A stretch of 64,000 nucleotides of DNA from Talpa occidentalis (GCF_014898055.3 NW_023601212.1:44504329-44568328); one strand, 5' to 3'; counted from the first letter of the stretch, positions 21,650-35,147 are shown. The notes: generated by a model from the letters alone, not told the origin. Numbers and translations are program-made.

Positions 21650-22990
21650 GAGCCAGGAAATGAAACCATACATTTACAAACAAAAACCTACAATAAAGGA
21701 ATGAAGTATATATACTGGAACAAAGAAAATTTCTTCAATAAATGGTAATGGGAAAACTGGACTGCCCGAAGCTAAAGAATGAAATTTGACCACTGTCTCG
21801 CACCATACATGAAAATCAACTCTTAATGGATCAAAGACTCAGATGTAAGATCTGAAACCATTACATATATAAAAGAAACAAAAGAAAAACACTCATGCAC
21901 AAACTTCAGAAATCTCCTCAAGAAAACATTTCAGGCAGCAAGGAAAACAAAGGATAATATGAAAAACTGGGACTTCATCAAACAAAAGTCTTCTGTAGAG
22001 CACAAAAAAACAGTAACCAAAATGAAGGGACAACCTACTGAATGGGAGAAAATATTTGCATATCATCCATATGATAAGGATTGGTATTGATGATATTCAG
22101 AGGCCTTAAATCTAAACAAATAACCCAATCACAAAATGGACAGAAGATCTTATTAGAAATTCCTCCGAAGAAGACATGCACTTGTCCAATAAACATGAAA
22201 ACATGTTTCTCTTTGTCATCACTTTGCAACAAGGAAATGCAGATCAAAAACACAATGAGATACCATCTCACAGCTGTGAGAGTGGCCATAATAAAAACAC
22301 CAATTATCAACAAGTGCTGGAGAGGGTGTGGGGAAAAAAGGAAACTCGGACACCGTTAGTGGAATCTAGGCAAGTCCATATTTTCTGGAAGTTGTTCTGA
22401 AGTTCCTCAAAACACTAAAATAGAATGTGCCCTATGACCAAGCAATTTTACTCCTAGGAATCAACCCAAAAAACATGAAAAACACTAAATCAAAAGGGAA
22501 CCTGCACTCCTATGTTTATTGCAGGATATTTACAATAGCCAAGGTATGGAAACAATGTCTAAAGTCCCAAAACATATGAATGAATGTATATGGCATATAC
22601 TCAGCGATTAAAAAAGATAGAATAATGACATTGATGACAACATAGATATAGCTGGAAGGGATTACAAAAAGGAAATGTCATAAGGAGAAAGATAAACACC
22701 TGATAGTTTCATTTATATGTGGAATATAGAGAGACCAAATGGAAGATCATAGAAAGTCTTAAAAGTTGACTATAGATCTGGGCATTCAGGACTGGAAGAG
22801 AAGGGGGAGGAGTGAAAACAGGAGTGGGACTAACATATTGAACTATGAGTGAGGGTCCCAGAAGGGGGGATGTGGTGGGTTGGGAGCAAAGGGGAGTTGG
22901 GGATCTAAGGGAGGATTCCTGGGGTTTAGGTGGTGAGTATGGTGAAATAGCATGCAATTTTTGAGGTGTAAACCTATACCCTTAAGACAT
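21650..22990 (+). mobile_element. Old L1, ORF2 3' half and 3' UTR
   Basis: AATAAATGGTAATGGGAAAA, CAATCACAAAATGGACAGAA and AGATACCATCTCACAGCTGT are diverged versions of the L1 ORF2 C-terminal region in order. Many stops are present and it is older than the L1 copies around it. Confidence 0.8.
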
Positions 22991-25183
22991 ATGCCATGAT
23001 ATAAATCAGTATTTCTCATACATAAAGCAAAAATTTATATAAATAAGAAAAAAATTGACAATAAGATAGTCAGTAGATAAAAAGTTAATTCGTTATTGAA
23101 TATATGTCCACCACTTGCTTTATGTCTCTGTGTCTAAATTTTATATATTTTTATTATGTTAATTCAAATATTGTTTTTGTTTCTAACATTGCCAACTTTC
23201 TTTCAATTTTCCTTTTAACTTAAAATGTGACATTATATTTGTCTATCATATACATATATCTGTGTATGATTATATAGAGTAAAACTTTTTACAAATATAT
23301 ACACAAATACACATGCAAAAAAATTTAACTATAAACATTTATTTTGTATTCAATGAATTATATCCACACATATCATTTATTGCTGGCAACGTTCATATAA
23401 AGTGATATTTCTTATTCCAAATTACCTTCAGAAATAGGGAAACTGAGATTCTGGGAGAATACATTTCTAAGAATTCACAAAATTCCATTAAATCTTACCA
23501 CACATTTTCTTGTATTAGACACAAACGGAAAAATACAACATGTACTGTAGCTTTGTATAGCTCTTTCTATTCAACAAAATGTACATTGTAAATATGTATG
23601 ACATAGTATTCATGTATACACTAATGAATCCTTAAAAGGAAAAAGATTTTAGATGTCTGGGTCAGAATAAGATTCACAGCACAGGTGACTGATTCATAGT
23701 GAACAGTGGTGAAAGCCATAACATCTACTTGAGAAAAAAGGGAAATATCAGATATGAAATAGGAATCACATAATTAGAAAGAAATTCACATTCCATACTG
23801 TGTTTCTGCAAAAATAGAAGACAAGAGTAGATACATAAATCTAGTGAACTGAGCATATATTCCAGGGAGAGACCCCTGGAACAGGCATCACCCTGGATGA
23901 TCCTCAGAAGCACAATGTAGACTCAAACTGCTTGTGGAGCCCTGCAGGGCCCAGTGAATCACAGCAGCTAATCACACCCTCTTCCTGGTCCTTAAGGCCA
24001 GATATTAACTCACTTACGTGTAGGATGGCCTGTCAGTAGCAGCTAACTGATACTACAGTCACAGTGAATATAAGTGAGGAGAGTTATAATAATCTGGACT
24101 GGTTTGGGTTTTGTTTGGCTTTCAGTCTTACACTTAATTCTGACAACTTTATTTAAAAATTCTATGCAGCTAATTTCTAGGTAACTAGAAGAGATTTTTT
24201 TTTTTTGTAGGAAAACGGTGACTCTGATTCCATTTCCAGACAGGGATTTAAGTTCTGTCATAGTCATCCTTTGATCACAAAAGATTATACAATTCTGTGT
24301 ATAATGCAGATATATAAAGTATGATAATATAATAGCATTAACACACCATTATTTCTTTATGAAAAAATGAGAAGAGCAGTTGTTTCCTTAAGAGCAAAGA
24401 AAGCAATCCTGGCTTTAGCAACATTGGAAGGTTTCAAGCAGAGACAGGATAATAACTCAAAAACATTTTCTTTTTCAATTCCCATCAGATTAATCCCACA
24501 GACATTTGAAGTAGATGTAAAACCTGAAATCAGAATATTTTGCATTGGAATATAATATGTGATTTATTTTTTTTCCATCATGTTGAAGAAATTTGTGATT
24601 CTAAGATCATATTAGTTCAATGTATTCACAAAAACATGTATCTCAGTGAAGATTCCCCTGTGTGATATTCATGTTGGCCTGGACTAAGGGAGTCACTTGG
24701 TATACTGAGCTGAAGGAGAACAGGAATCTAAGGAGAAGAATAAAACCTATGGTGTTATGTAGCCCACTGTATGTTTGTGTCTTTCTTGTCAGGAGGGTGT
24801 TTAATGTAGTGAAAACAAAAGGATGACCCACTGAAAACTGAAAAGCTTTGTTACCATACTCCCTCTGTTATAAAAATATGTACACTTCCTTGGTCATCAG
24901 GTGTAGTTTGTTTGGCATAGGAGTAGCAGAACTTGATGACTTTTAACTACAACAAACAAAAATGTCTTTGGTATGGCATTGGGAGAAATTGATCTAGGAA
25001 GTCAATGTTGTTGTTGTATTAAGTGAATTAGGAGTGTCTAAATTTTCCTGGTTTAAGATTGGAATAAATTTGGGAAAGTAGGAAAACAATAAAGGGAAAA
25101 GCAGTTGAACAACCAAAAGGGCTGAAAGTTTAATAATGTTACATAAATAGAAAAATTGAGTACATGAGTGAACTCTATGATGT
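22990..25183 (-). repeat. OR duplication unit B, receptor 3' flank
   Basis: This AT-rich block aligns by eye with 33770-34760 (unit C) and 50990-53640 (unit D). Shared landmarks include GTGTAGGATGG with GCTAACTGATAC (about 24017-24054), and GCAAAGAAAGCAATCC with TTTAGCAACATTGGAAGG (24394-24432). No coding sequence was found. Confidence 0.7.
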
Positions 25184-25202
25184 AAAAAAAAGATCAAGTT
25201 CT

Positions 25203-26165
25203 TTTTTGAATGCTGAGTAATATTCCATGGTATATATGTACCACATCTTCTTGATCCAGTCATCTATTTTTGGGCATTTGGGCTGTTTCCAAAGCTTAGC
25301 TATTGTAAATAGTGCTGCTATAAACATAGGGGTGCAGGTGTTCTTTGGAATTGATGTTTCTGTGTTCTTTGGATAAATACCTAGGAGTGGAATTGCTGGA
25401 TCCTGTGGAAGCTCTATGTTTAGTAGGTCCAGAAATCTCCACACAGCTCTCCATAGTGGTTGGACCAGTTTGCACTCCCACCAACAGTGCAGAAGAGTTC
25501 CTTTTTCTCCACAACCTCGCCAACATTTGTTGTTGCTAGTTTTTTTAATATGTGCCATTCTCACTGGTGTAAGATGGTATCTCATGGTAGTTTTGATTAG
25601 CATTTCCCTGATGACAAGTGATGTTGAACATTTTTTCATATGCCTGTTGGCCATTTGCATTTCCTCTTCAGAGAAGTTTCTTTTTAGCTCTTCTGCCCAT
25701 TTATGGACTGGATTATTTTCTTTGCTGTTGTTGAGTCTCATCAGCTCTTTGCAGATTTTTGTGATCAGTCCTTTATCATTAGTGTTGGGTGCAAAAATGT
25801 TCTCCCAGTTGGTGGGGTTTCTCTTTGTTTTTGTTATTGTCTCTTTTGCTGTGCAGAAGCTCTTTAATTTGATGTAGTCCCAGCTGTTGATTGCAGCAAC
25901 ATGGATGGCACTGGAAGGGATCATGCTCAGTGCAATAAGCCAAAAAGAAAAAGAAAAATACCGGATGGTCTCACTCATAGCAGGAATCTAGAATACTTAA
26001 ATAAGGGACCAGAAAAATGAATAAGTATAAGAAAGTAAAAATCAAAATCAACAAAAACTATGAACCAGAGACAATTTTTTGGGGGTGGGGGGCGGGAGGG
26101 GAGGGATTGGGGTCAGAATGGGGGGATTGCAATTGCATGGGGAATATAAAAATAAAATTTATTAA
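25203..26165 (+). mobile_element. Twin-primed L1 insertion
   Basis: Bases 25203-25895 are antisense L1 ORF2 C-terminus and 3' region (267 codons open in the L1 frame, 25175-25978). From about 25896 the sequence is sense L1 3' end to the A-tail. A's plus AAGATCAAGTTCT flank both ends (about 25184-25202 and 26168-26187). It is a young-looking copy, dropped between the unit B receptor and its 3' flank. Confidence 0.9.
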
Positions 26166-26274
26166 TTAAAAAAAAAGATCAAGTTCTACTTAGTTTGCTC
26201 AATTAAGTATAATTTCTGACTATTTGTCTCCAGTGTCTAAAATTATGGGTGCTACTTCAGCCCTGGGGCAATTA

Positions 26275-27197
26275 TCATTTTGTAGTTTTCATTACAAAAA
26301 ATGTGGTCAGCGACCTCTTTATGTCTTTGTTCCTCAAACTGTAGATGAAGGGGTTCAGCATGGGTGTGATCACAGTGTACATCACTTGAACTTGAGTCAT
26401 GGGGAGCAGCAGAGCTAAGATACACTCCCAGGCCTGTGCAGTAAAATAAGGAGACAACTGAGAGGTGAGATGCACAGGTGGAAAATGCTTTATACTTGCC
26501 CTGAGCTGAAGAGATTCTACGAATGAAAGAATCTATCTTAGAGTAAGAGTAAACGATAACAAAGAGGGAACCACCACCGATTAGGATAGTCTCAATATAT
26601 ATCACCATATTATTGACAAAGGTGTCAGAACATGCCAGATTGATCATCTGATTGAGTTCACAGAAAAAGTGTGGGATTTCCACATTTGTGCAGAAGGGCA
26701 GCCATAACAACATTAAGCTTTGCATTAAGGAATACATTGCACTGATTATTCAGACCACCAAAACCAACAGCCCACACAGCTGAGGGTTCATGATGACCAT
26801 GTAGTGCAAGGGGTGACAGTTTGGCCACATAGCGGTCATAGACCATCACAATCAGGAGAAAGTTGTCCAACCCTGCAAACAGTGTGGAAAAATACACCTG
26901 GGTGATGCAACCTTTATAGGTAATGACTTTGCTGTGTGTCTGGATGTTCACCAACATGTTTGGGATGGTGGTGGAGGTAAAACAGATGTCAGCAAAGGAC
27001 AGGTTGGAGAGAAAGAAGTACATGGGTGTCTGAAGGTGGGAGTCAGAGCTGACAACCAGGAGGATGAGCAGGTTTCCTAACACAGTGATCAGATACATGC
27101 CGAGGAATAGTCCTAATAGGAGGGACTGCTGTTCTGCTTCCTCTGAAAATCTCAGCAGAAGAAATTCTGAAATTTGTGTATCATTGACTGGTTTCAT
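26275..27197 (-). pseudogene. Olfactory receptor pseudogene, OR7-like (unit B)
   Basis: It starts at a Met at 27197 ([12 protein letters not shown]) with an N-terminal NDT glycosylation site. TM1 ([10 protein letters not shown]), [10 protein letters not shown] in TM2 and MVYDRYVA at the end of TM3 follow. One extra base straight after YVA shifts the frame in the CHPL box. The next part (FCELNQ, then [18 protein letters not shown]) is in another frame. A second frameshift near SSAAPHD precedes the seventh-helix [16 protein letters not shown], which ends at a stop at 26275-26277. Length without the shifts is normal (about 308 codons). The unit has a promoter-like exon upstream (28611-28798) and an AG acceptor at 27212-27211. 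Two frameshifts make it non-functional as a receptor. Confidence 0.92.
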
Positions 27198-28159
27198 GTG
27201 GTACAGTTGACTTCCAGGAAAAAGGGAAATAACAAAACTTATTTCAAAAACATATATCACTAACCTACTTAAAATGCCTTCATTTATATTTTTGTAAGAA
27301 TTTAAATATAATTATTTTATGGTTTCCTTTAGGGGGTCTCAGTGATACCTCTGATATAGAATTTTTGCCCCAGTGAATTTTTCTTTTACCTATAGGAACA
27401 TAGGAACATGTGTTAGACAGCATTAATAATAAATTGATTTATTTCAGGAATATATCAATAAATTAAATTCTGACTGTGATTTAGGCACTTTCTAGGCAAT
27501 GACTTAAGGCATTGTTATTACAAAATTCGAATTCAATGGTGGAGCAAGAATACATCAGCAAACAATAAAATTATATAACATTTTAGATGGTAAATGTTGG
27601 GACCAAGAGAAGGAAACCAGTTATAAAGTAGAGAATGAATAGGGGATTTAGTTTTTCTTTGGTATTTTGATAGGAGCTGGAATGTACAGACATGCCACAT
27701 TTGAGCAAAGACCTCAGGGGAGAGAGGGGAGGGAGACCAGTTTGTGTGGCTTCGTATGTGCCCAGCAGAGAGAACAGTGAGAGCACAGATGAAAATGATT
27801 CTTGTGTCAAATATTCAAGTTAAAAAATGTGAAGACATCTGCACAACAAAAGAAAATATCAGTAGAACAAAAAGACATACTACTGAACGTGGGGAAGGAG
27901 AAGCAAGTAAAGGACAAGGAAGATAGATGGGAGAAAAGGGAGAGGGGGAAATATAAGGGAAACAAACTGAATAAAGAGTAAACAATGTTTAATATGCCAG
28001 GTGGTCCCTCAGAGACTGAACTCAGTGGCCTTCTCAACCCTGATTGTATTCCCAACAAAAATGATAATAGAATAACAACAAATTTTTGTCCAAGTAAGAA
28101 ATAGTGATATTTTACAAACTACTTATGATAAATACCTTACATATTGTACACACAAGAGA

Positions 28160-28352
28160 AAATGGTCCTGCTTCTGCGTGTCTCAGGAGTGATATTTGGG
28201 CAGGTCATTCTCTGTGGTGAAATCTGTCTTGTGTATTGTAAGATGTTTGGAGCATTATGGTCTCTCCTGCCCCTCACTGTGAGCCTAAAATGTCTGTGGA
28301 CAGTGCTCAGTATCCCTGGGGGACAAAGTTGCCCACTAAGAACCCCAGTTTG
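28160..28352 (-). mobile_element. MER5A-like hAT relic (unit B)
   Basis: ATTTGGGCAGGTCATTCTCT, CTTGTGTATTGTAAGATGTT and ATCCCTGGGGGACAAAGTTG follow reverse MER5A order. It is the partner of 15987-16172. Confidence 0.65.
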
Positions 28353-28610
28353 AACTAAATCCCCACATATTTTACGAGCCTTGTTATAACAATTTACTGA
28401 TAACAATTTATAATATAAAAAATGATCAACATTGTATTTCACACTGAAAGTTACATAGCCATAAAAATAATTATATTCATTATTGAATAAATGAACAAAC
28501 AAATGTTCTCTTGTCTTTGGGTAAAGGTAAATTGCCTCTAAGGTGATAGCAGGCAATTGTTCTTGGCCTCATTTTTCTCTCCTGAGGGTCAACTGGGTTG
28601 CTGGGCTCAC

Positions 28611-28798
28611 CTGGACTGGGTTTCTGAGAGGGTCTCGTGTGGAGATGTGAATTCCTTATTGGATGGAAGTGACAGAGTCCTGAGTTCTGTACCCAGACAA
28701 GACATCAGGGAGAAGAGAACCATCTGTCCCCTCAGCAGGAATAGGACTCCACACAAACACACACACAACTAAAGCATGCCCCTTCCAGCTCAAGGTTA
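28611..28798 (-). promoter_or_regulatory. Putative OR 5' non-coding exon and promoter, unit B
   Basis: The minus strand has TATATAA (28792-28798) and, about 185 bp further on, the donor CAG/GTGAGCCC (exon end 28611, GT at 28610-28609). Upstream lie CTCATTAGTC (28844-28853) and CTCCCCTCTGGGAAA (about 28889-28903). The intron to the receptor acceptor would be about 1.4 kb, typical for ORs. Support is conservation between units plus motif order; there is no transcript evidence. Confidence 0.5.
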
Positions 28799-29038
28799 TA
28801 TATGGCAGGAGTCAGTCGATGTGTTTATAGCTCTTTCTATCTGCTCATTAGTCACATTTCCTCATTACTCCAACTTCTATGCACACAACTCCCCTCTGGG
28901 AAACTGTTCTGGACGACAATGGAAGATTACCCTGTTCCCAAGAGGTCAGGTTCAAAATCAAATTAATTCCATTTGTTCACTCCTCTATGAACTTGCCTCC
29001 TTTTCAGATCTCTAAATTTCTAGTACATTATCTGATTT

Positions 29039-29315
29039 CAGATTTATATTTTATTTATACATACAAGAGCTGGTGTACAGGCCAGAGGTGTGGGCGGCGG
29101 GGGCACGGGTGTGAGAGGATTCACCTAGGACAGAGTGGGGAACAGAACAGGCAGATTGACCAAAGTATACTGCTGAGGGGAGCAGCGGACGAGACAGTAG
29201 AGATCTGCTGCGCCATGTAGGTTGCTCCCTGGCTGGCTGGGGGATCAAACTTGTGCTACAGAGGATGCAGACAGCTTCATAGGTTGCGTCTTAACAACTT
29301 GCACCACCAGGGAGA
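29039..29315 (-). mobile_element. tRNA-derived SINE
   Basis: A minus-strand copy with its tail at left (TATATTTTATTTATACATAC) and head at right (CACCACCAGGGAGACC). An imperfect CTGATTT duplication flanks it. It is absent from unit A at the same place. Confidence 0.85.
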
Positions 29316-29817
29316 CCCTGATTTACATTTTCTAACCAAGTTTAAGGCTGATAATTTGGTCTGGATTAGGTTCCTCATGTATCCCAAGCTTTGGCTGGTG
29401 CTGGGAACATAACCCCTGGTATCCATTTGTCACCCTTAACAGTGTGGGATCAACCAGAGATCTTGTGATAGTAGAACATAGCACTGAACTCATAAGCTTC
29501 ATGACCCTTTGCTAAAATTATAGGAACTTTATACTTCTGTCACTTTAATAGCTATAATTTAGTCCCTAATTAAAATGTTTATCAACTATATATTACATAG
29601 GTTATTTTATTCACTATAATCTGATTTTAGAATCATATAGGGAGTCTGTGATTTAATTCTTAAGAACATCCATTCAATGAGAAAGTACTTTTACAAACTC
29701 TATTCTTCATTGCAGACAGGGTTCTTTGTGGGGCTTAGTCATTTGCCCAAATTAAAATCAATCAAAGTGATAGCCCTTAATTTCAGTTCTGTAAATACTG
29801 CCAGTACTCAAATTCGA

Positions 29818-29980
29818 CATTGGTTCTCATCCAGAACTTGGTTTTCCACTAGGGGATACCAGTGTCTGATGGGCTGTTGCTGAACTTACAATTCACAAGC
29901 CAGAGACATCCCCAACCCCAAACATTTTTATTCTGCCCCAACTCTCAATAGTGAGGAGGAGAGAAAACACATCTAGACCA
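29818..29980 (+). mobile_element. MER5A-like hAT relic (unit B, second)
   Basis: GGTTCTCATCCAG, ACAATTCACAAGCCAGAGAC and CTCAATAGTGAGGAGGAGAG follow the forward MER5A consensus. Confidence 0.6.
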
Positions 29981-29999
29981 GCATTCACCCTACTTCTGT

Positions 30000-31730
30000 T
30001 ACAGGGCAGGAAGAAGTGCACCCTGGGACACCCAAACCTGCCTGCTCTAAATAAATTTTGCCACCCACCACATTAAGTCAAAACATACTGTAGTTCATAT
30101 ACCTTTAATGAAAATGGACTTAATGAAATTAATGTGCAATAGAGAGAAGAGAGGAAAAGAATATAGTTTACAAATCAGGCACCCAAAGTTACCCCATTCC
30201 TCATGTGTAAATGTCCAGCCAAACAGGGTTGCCATAAAGAAAGCTACTGAGGCACAAAACCTTTCCACAATCTAAGTACATTCTGGCGGTGATACATAGG
30301 AAATGTGCAGAGGGGCCAGGCAAGTCTGGGGCAAAATGCACAAAATCAAAATCAAGATAAAGGCTGCCATCATCAGGCTGCTCATGGGTCTTTCACACAC
30401 ACATCCTTTTCAAGAGTTTCCTTCCTTGTCCTTCAAATTCTTGGTGCTAGTCCAAGGCCGAGAAGCAAGCACAGCTTCTTCACATAACTCTCTTCCATTA
30501 TACACTCTAAAATCTATGTCCACTAGTTAACAGAAGCCAGCAGAGAGCAGAAGCTGTGGTGTTCTCTCACCCTGCTCTACCACAGGCCAGTTGTGATAGT
30601 TTCTTCTCAGTGCCCAGCAATGGCCCTTTTGTCAGTTGTGGTAGTTGCTTCCCAGGGTGCTTTTACGCAGCTGCACACTTCCTGTTTGTGGAATGGACCA
30701 ATGAGGTTTGAGCTATGAGCTGATTGGTGTTAATGGTCCAATCACCCTGAAAGAGGATATAAGCCATTGTCAGAAGGACCTGAGGGTCAGGGGATTCTAG
30801 TCTCCAAAGAAGAAGAAGGACCAGAAGCTAAAAGAAGAAAGAGTGAAAGAAGCATCCAGCAGCCAATCTCTGAGGAAGAAAGAGACTGAAAACCTCTGTC
30901 AGAGACTGGACTTCTGGTGCTGTGAATACATTGCCTGAAAGGACCACCTAAGGCCCGGGGGCCTGGTGTCTCAAGAGCCATTTGTTGTTGGTATAGACCA
31001 AAAACTCAAAAAGAGCTGCTAACACTTGGTGTGTCTGACAAGCCAGAGGGACTGTTGGTGACTTTCACTACTGGGCAGTGCCATCCAGCAATCCTGGTGA
31101 CTGCTGGTGACCATCATTGACATTATCTATGCGAGATAGCCAGTCACTTGTGGATACAGCAATTTCTTTGTTTCCCCAATTTTGTAAAACATACCCCATG
31201 TTTGTTCCTGGAGTCTGATGTCTCTGACAATTATGTCCATGGGTGAGAACCTACAGAATGTGACTTGTCCACTTATTGGCACTGTGCTTTGTTTGGTTCT
31301 AGCTTTTGGGCCCATATTGTGTGGGTGTTGTATTGCTATAGCCCTTGGTTTTGTTTTTGTCCTTTTGGCTTTTTGAGGCTTTTCAGCAACATTCTTGATT
31401 CAAAGCCTAGGCAGGTGGATAGAGCACTCTGGCCTACCCTGGCATCCTAGCCTCCTACTGCCCTACCTACTGTCCGTTTCACAATAACCGGAAAGTATCA
31501 TTTCCACAGCATGATCAATTTTACTCAACTTTCTCCTTACATCTGGAGCAAATTATAACATGAATAACATTAACCATTCTAGATTTCTCTGTCACTTTAG
31601 GACCTATATCTGTGTATGTGTGATATGCCTGCATTTTGCTTTCTAATAATTCTTAAAGATCTTCATTGCCTTTTTTTGAAGCTCCATGAACTTATTGAAA
31701 ATTTACTGTTTTGGGATCCTCTTTCACTCC
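30000..31730 (+). other. Unit B-specific 1.7-kb insertion, promoter-like, unidentified
   Basis: Units A and C read straight across this point, so about 1.7 kb has been added in B (or lost from both). It begins near TGTTACAGGG. Around 30690-30770 it has three CCAAT-type boxes (ACCAATGAGG, TGATTGGTG, CCAATCACC) and then GATATAAG, the layout of an LTR promoter. No retroviral coding motif, clear LTR end or long open frame is visible. It could be an old LTR element or a fragment of an unrelated transcription unit. Confidence 0.4.
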
Positions 31731-33174
31731 ATTATACTACAAAATCTGCTTTACCTGATCCTGAAAGGCCAGCAATTCTAACATTTCTAGCATTCCAGCA
31801 TTTCCAACAAGATTCTGGGTAATGTTAGTGCTGCTGGTCCTTGGTGTGTAGAGCACTCTCTTAGTAGTAAGACTATGCTCCTGTGTCAGAGTCAGGTTAG
31901 TAGTTTCAGGCCGCCTGTGCCATGCCATTTTTGATGTAATGTTTAGGGAATGGCATATTCACTCAGAGCAGTGTATGTGACAAATTCTTTGTTTATTTCT
32001 TATAGATAACAGTCCTTGAGTGAAAAATAATAACTTTTTGAAAAACAAAATATATCAGGCAGAGTAACACTCCCCAGATATGTGCACATCCCAGCCCCCA
32101 GAAACTTTGAATGTTATTTTTGTAGCATGGAGGAATAAGCAGGTGGAATTAGATTGCTAATCTTAAAACAAGAAGATAAGACATTTAATACATGGAATCC
32201 CGGAATAGAACCATCCAAACAATGTGAGGAAAGATCTAAACCTAAGGGAGGAGATGACAAGTATGAAATGTGGAGTTGCTGGATACTGGGTAACTAAATC
32301 AGAGTTAGGAAGGTGTTCAGCTTTAGCCCCCGGGCATGCCCAGCCATGTTCAGCCATGTTCAGGCACATCCATTTCGGGAAACCAACTCAAACAAAGTTA
32401 GCCTGTACAGACCATGAATGATGAAACTCAAAGAATCATTGATCAATTACCTCTTCATATCAATGTCATTTGATGAGGTGTGGGGTTCCGTGAACAGGGT
32501 CCATAGGTTGCGTCTGGAAAAGTTTCATCAGAGTTCCCCTTTAAGCAGCACACAGTGAGTTTGCCCAGGAGATGAAGCCCTTTGTGCAGACACACATAGG
32601 AAAAGGTTACATTTTAAAATGGCAGGTTTATTGGGAAAAGGATAAAAGAACAGAGAGGCACCTGCATATTCACAGGTGGGCAGGAGAAGTGCATCTTGCC
32701 AGTGCAGAAATTGTACTGGCACAGTATTCTTTTGGGGAGAGGAACATTCCTTTGTGTAATTGTCATCTAATGTTAAATTAATTGTTATCTAATGTTAAAT
32801 TAATCACTTTTGGGGTGTGATTATGATAATTTGTAAGGACCAGTGATTCCCCACTATGTCCCTCAATCTCCATATCCCCACCTCTGATCTGTATCTCCAG
32901 ATAATTTCCAGAGCAGTTGGATATTGCTATAGCCATTGACCCTAAGGATTTTTCATTTCTATAGCTAGTTTAATTCTGATTATCATTTCTACCTACACAT
33001 CAACTTCTGGTCTTATGATGCTGCCATCCTAAATTTTCTACTCTTACAATTAGGATTGAAACTGATTCATTACTTAATTAAAATTTCATCTAATTTGCAT
33101 GCTACCGAACCAATTGGTACACAGTTGATCTAACCTGAGTTCCATAGTCAACCTTCAATAAGAAGTAGATGGAG

Positions 33175-33745
33175 GGGTCTCCCTTGTGGCACAGGTGGTT
33201 GAGCACCATCACCATAGTCCCCTGTGCTCCTCCCTCCCTCCCGCTCATTCTCCCTCCTCCTCCTCCCCTGCAGTATGTCTCTGGTTTATAATTGTCTGTT
33301 TTTGCTTTGTTGTGTTTTGTGCTGTTATTATTATTTTTTATACTGATGTCTTATTTGGTTCCCCTATATTCCTGTTATAAGTGAAACCATCTGATATTTT
33401 TCTTTTTCTTTCTCACTTATTTCACTGAGCATAATCTTTTCCAACTCTATCCATGTTGCTGTGAAGGGAATGACTTTACATTTTTTCATTGCTGAAGAGT
33501 ATTCCCTTGTGTATACCACATCTTCTTGATCCAGTCATCTATTTTGGGGCATTTAAGTAATTTCCATATTTTAGCTATTATAAGTAGTGCTGTAATGAAT
33601 ATAGGAGTTCAGTTTTACTTTTGAATTAATGCTTTAATGTCCTTTGTGTAGATTTCTAGAGTGGAATTGCTGGATCATATAGTTGTTCCATTTTCAGTAA
33701 ATTGAGGGTCCTCCACACAACTTTCCATAGCATCATACTCTCTTC
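33175..33745 (-). mobile_element. Old L1 3' end, with a SINE head stub at its left
   Basis: About 35 bp of SINE head in plus orientation (TCTCCCTTGTGGCACAGGTG, 33178-33197) abuts a minus-strand L1 3' region (33209-33745, with TCCATGTTGCTGTGAAGG and CCACATCTTCTTGATCCAG). The L1 is diverged. Confidence 0.7.
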
Positions 33746-34907
33746 TTGGTATGGAAGGAATGATATTAAATCACTGACATGTAGGATGGTCTTCTAGTAA
33801 CATCTAACTGATGCTACAGTCAAGTGACTAGAAGTGAAAGATTAAAGAGAGAGTAAAATAATATTCACAGGCGTGGGAGTTTTTGGCATTCGTTGTTATA
33901 TTTGTCAAACTACTGTACTTAAAAATCGGTGTAGACAATTACCAGGTAACTAAGAGAGGTGGTCTTTTTGTAGTAAAATAGTGAATCTGATTCCATGACC
34001 AGACAGTAATTTAAGTTTTCTCATAGTCATCATTTCATCAAAAAGAAGATAGAATGCTTTGTATATGGTATGCTAGTGATAATAACATTAACTCATCATC
34101 CTTTTATTTACCAAAAAAATGATAATAAGGTGATTTTTTTTCCTTTAGAGCTAAGAAAGCAGTCCTAGCTTTAGCAGCATTGGAAGGATTCAAGAAGAGA
34201 CATGATAATAACTCAATAACATATTTTTTTCAGTTCCCATCACTGTTAACCCCCATACTCATAGATATGAATCCTCCATATTTGAAGAAGTTGATGTATG
34301 AAATGAGAACATTTTGCATTGTAATATATGATTTAAATTTTGTTTCATTATATTGAAGATTATCTGTGATTCTAAGGTCATATTAGGTCAACATATTTAT
34401 GGAAATATGTCTCTCGGTGAAGACTCATGTGTGAAAATCATGTTGGCTTGGACTAAGGGAGGCTTTGCAGACACTGAGCTGAAAAACAAGTTCCTAAAGA
34501 GGAGAATAAACTTTGTGTGCTATGGAACTCATTGTATGTTAGCATCTTTGTTGTCCAAAGGGTGGTTAATGTAGAGAATACAGAAGGATGACACAATCAA
34601 AACTGAAAAGTTATGTTCGTACGTCCTCTGTTATAAAATTATATAAGCTCCTTGGTCATTGGGTGTAGTTTGTTTGCCGTAGGAGTAGCAGAACTCGATG
34701 ACTTTAAAGTACAACAAATATACAAGTGTATGGTATTTTCCATGACATTGGGAGAAAGTGTTTTCAGAAATCCATGTTGTCATATTAAGAGAATGCAAAT
34801 ATCCAGTTGTTTCTGATTTAATTAAACAATATTTAATTGTTCCTGTTTTGGGGAAAACAGGGAAACCACAAAGGAAAAAACTTTTAAATATCAAAAAGAG
34901 CAGATGG

Positions 34908-35147
34908 GGCCTCCCTGGTGGCGCAGGCGGTTGAGCACAGCACTGTGAAGCTGTCCGCGGCCTCTGCAGTGCCAGTTTGATCCCCTCCAGCCTTGGAGCA
35001 ATCCACATAGCAACAGACCTCTCCTGTCTCGCCCGCTGCTCCCCTCAGCAGTCTGCCTGTTCTGTTCCTCATTCTGTATTTGGTGAATCCTCTCACCCTC
35101 CTGTGCATCTAGCCTGTATCCCAGCTCTTGTATAAATAAAATAAATC
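34908..35147 (+). mobile_element. tRNA-derived SINE
   Basis: A nearly full-length copy (GGGCCTCCCTGGTGGCGCAG to AAATCTTAAAAA) flanked by AAAAAGAGCA. Confidence 0.88.

Larger units (their letters stand above)
27200..33180 (-). repeat. OR duplication unit B, receptor 5' flank
   Basis: Homologous by eye to unit A (15030-19790) and unit C (36870-39262). It differs by a SINE (29039-29315) and about 1.7 kb of extra sequence (about 30000-31730). It also has a 22-bp tandem duplication at about 32757-32806 (GTTATCTAATGTTAAATTAA) that is single in unit A. Confidence 0.75.
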
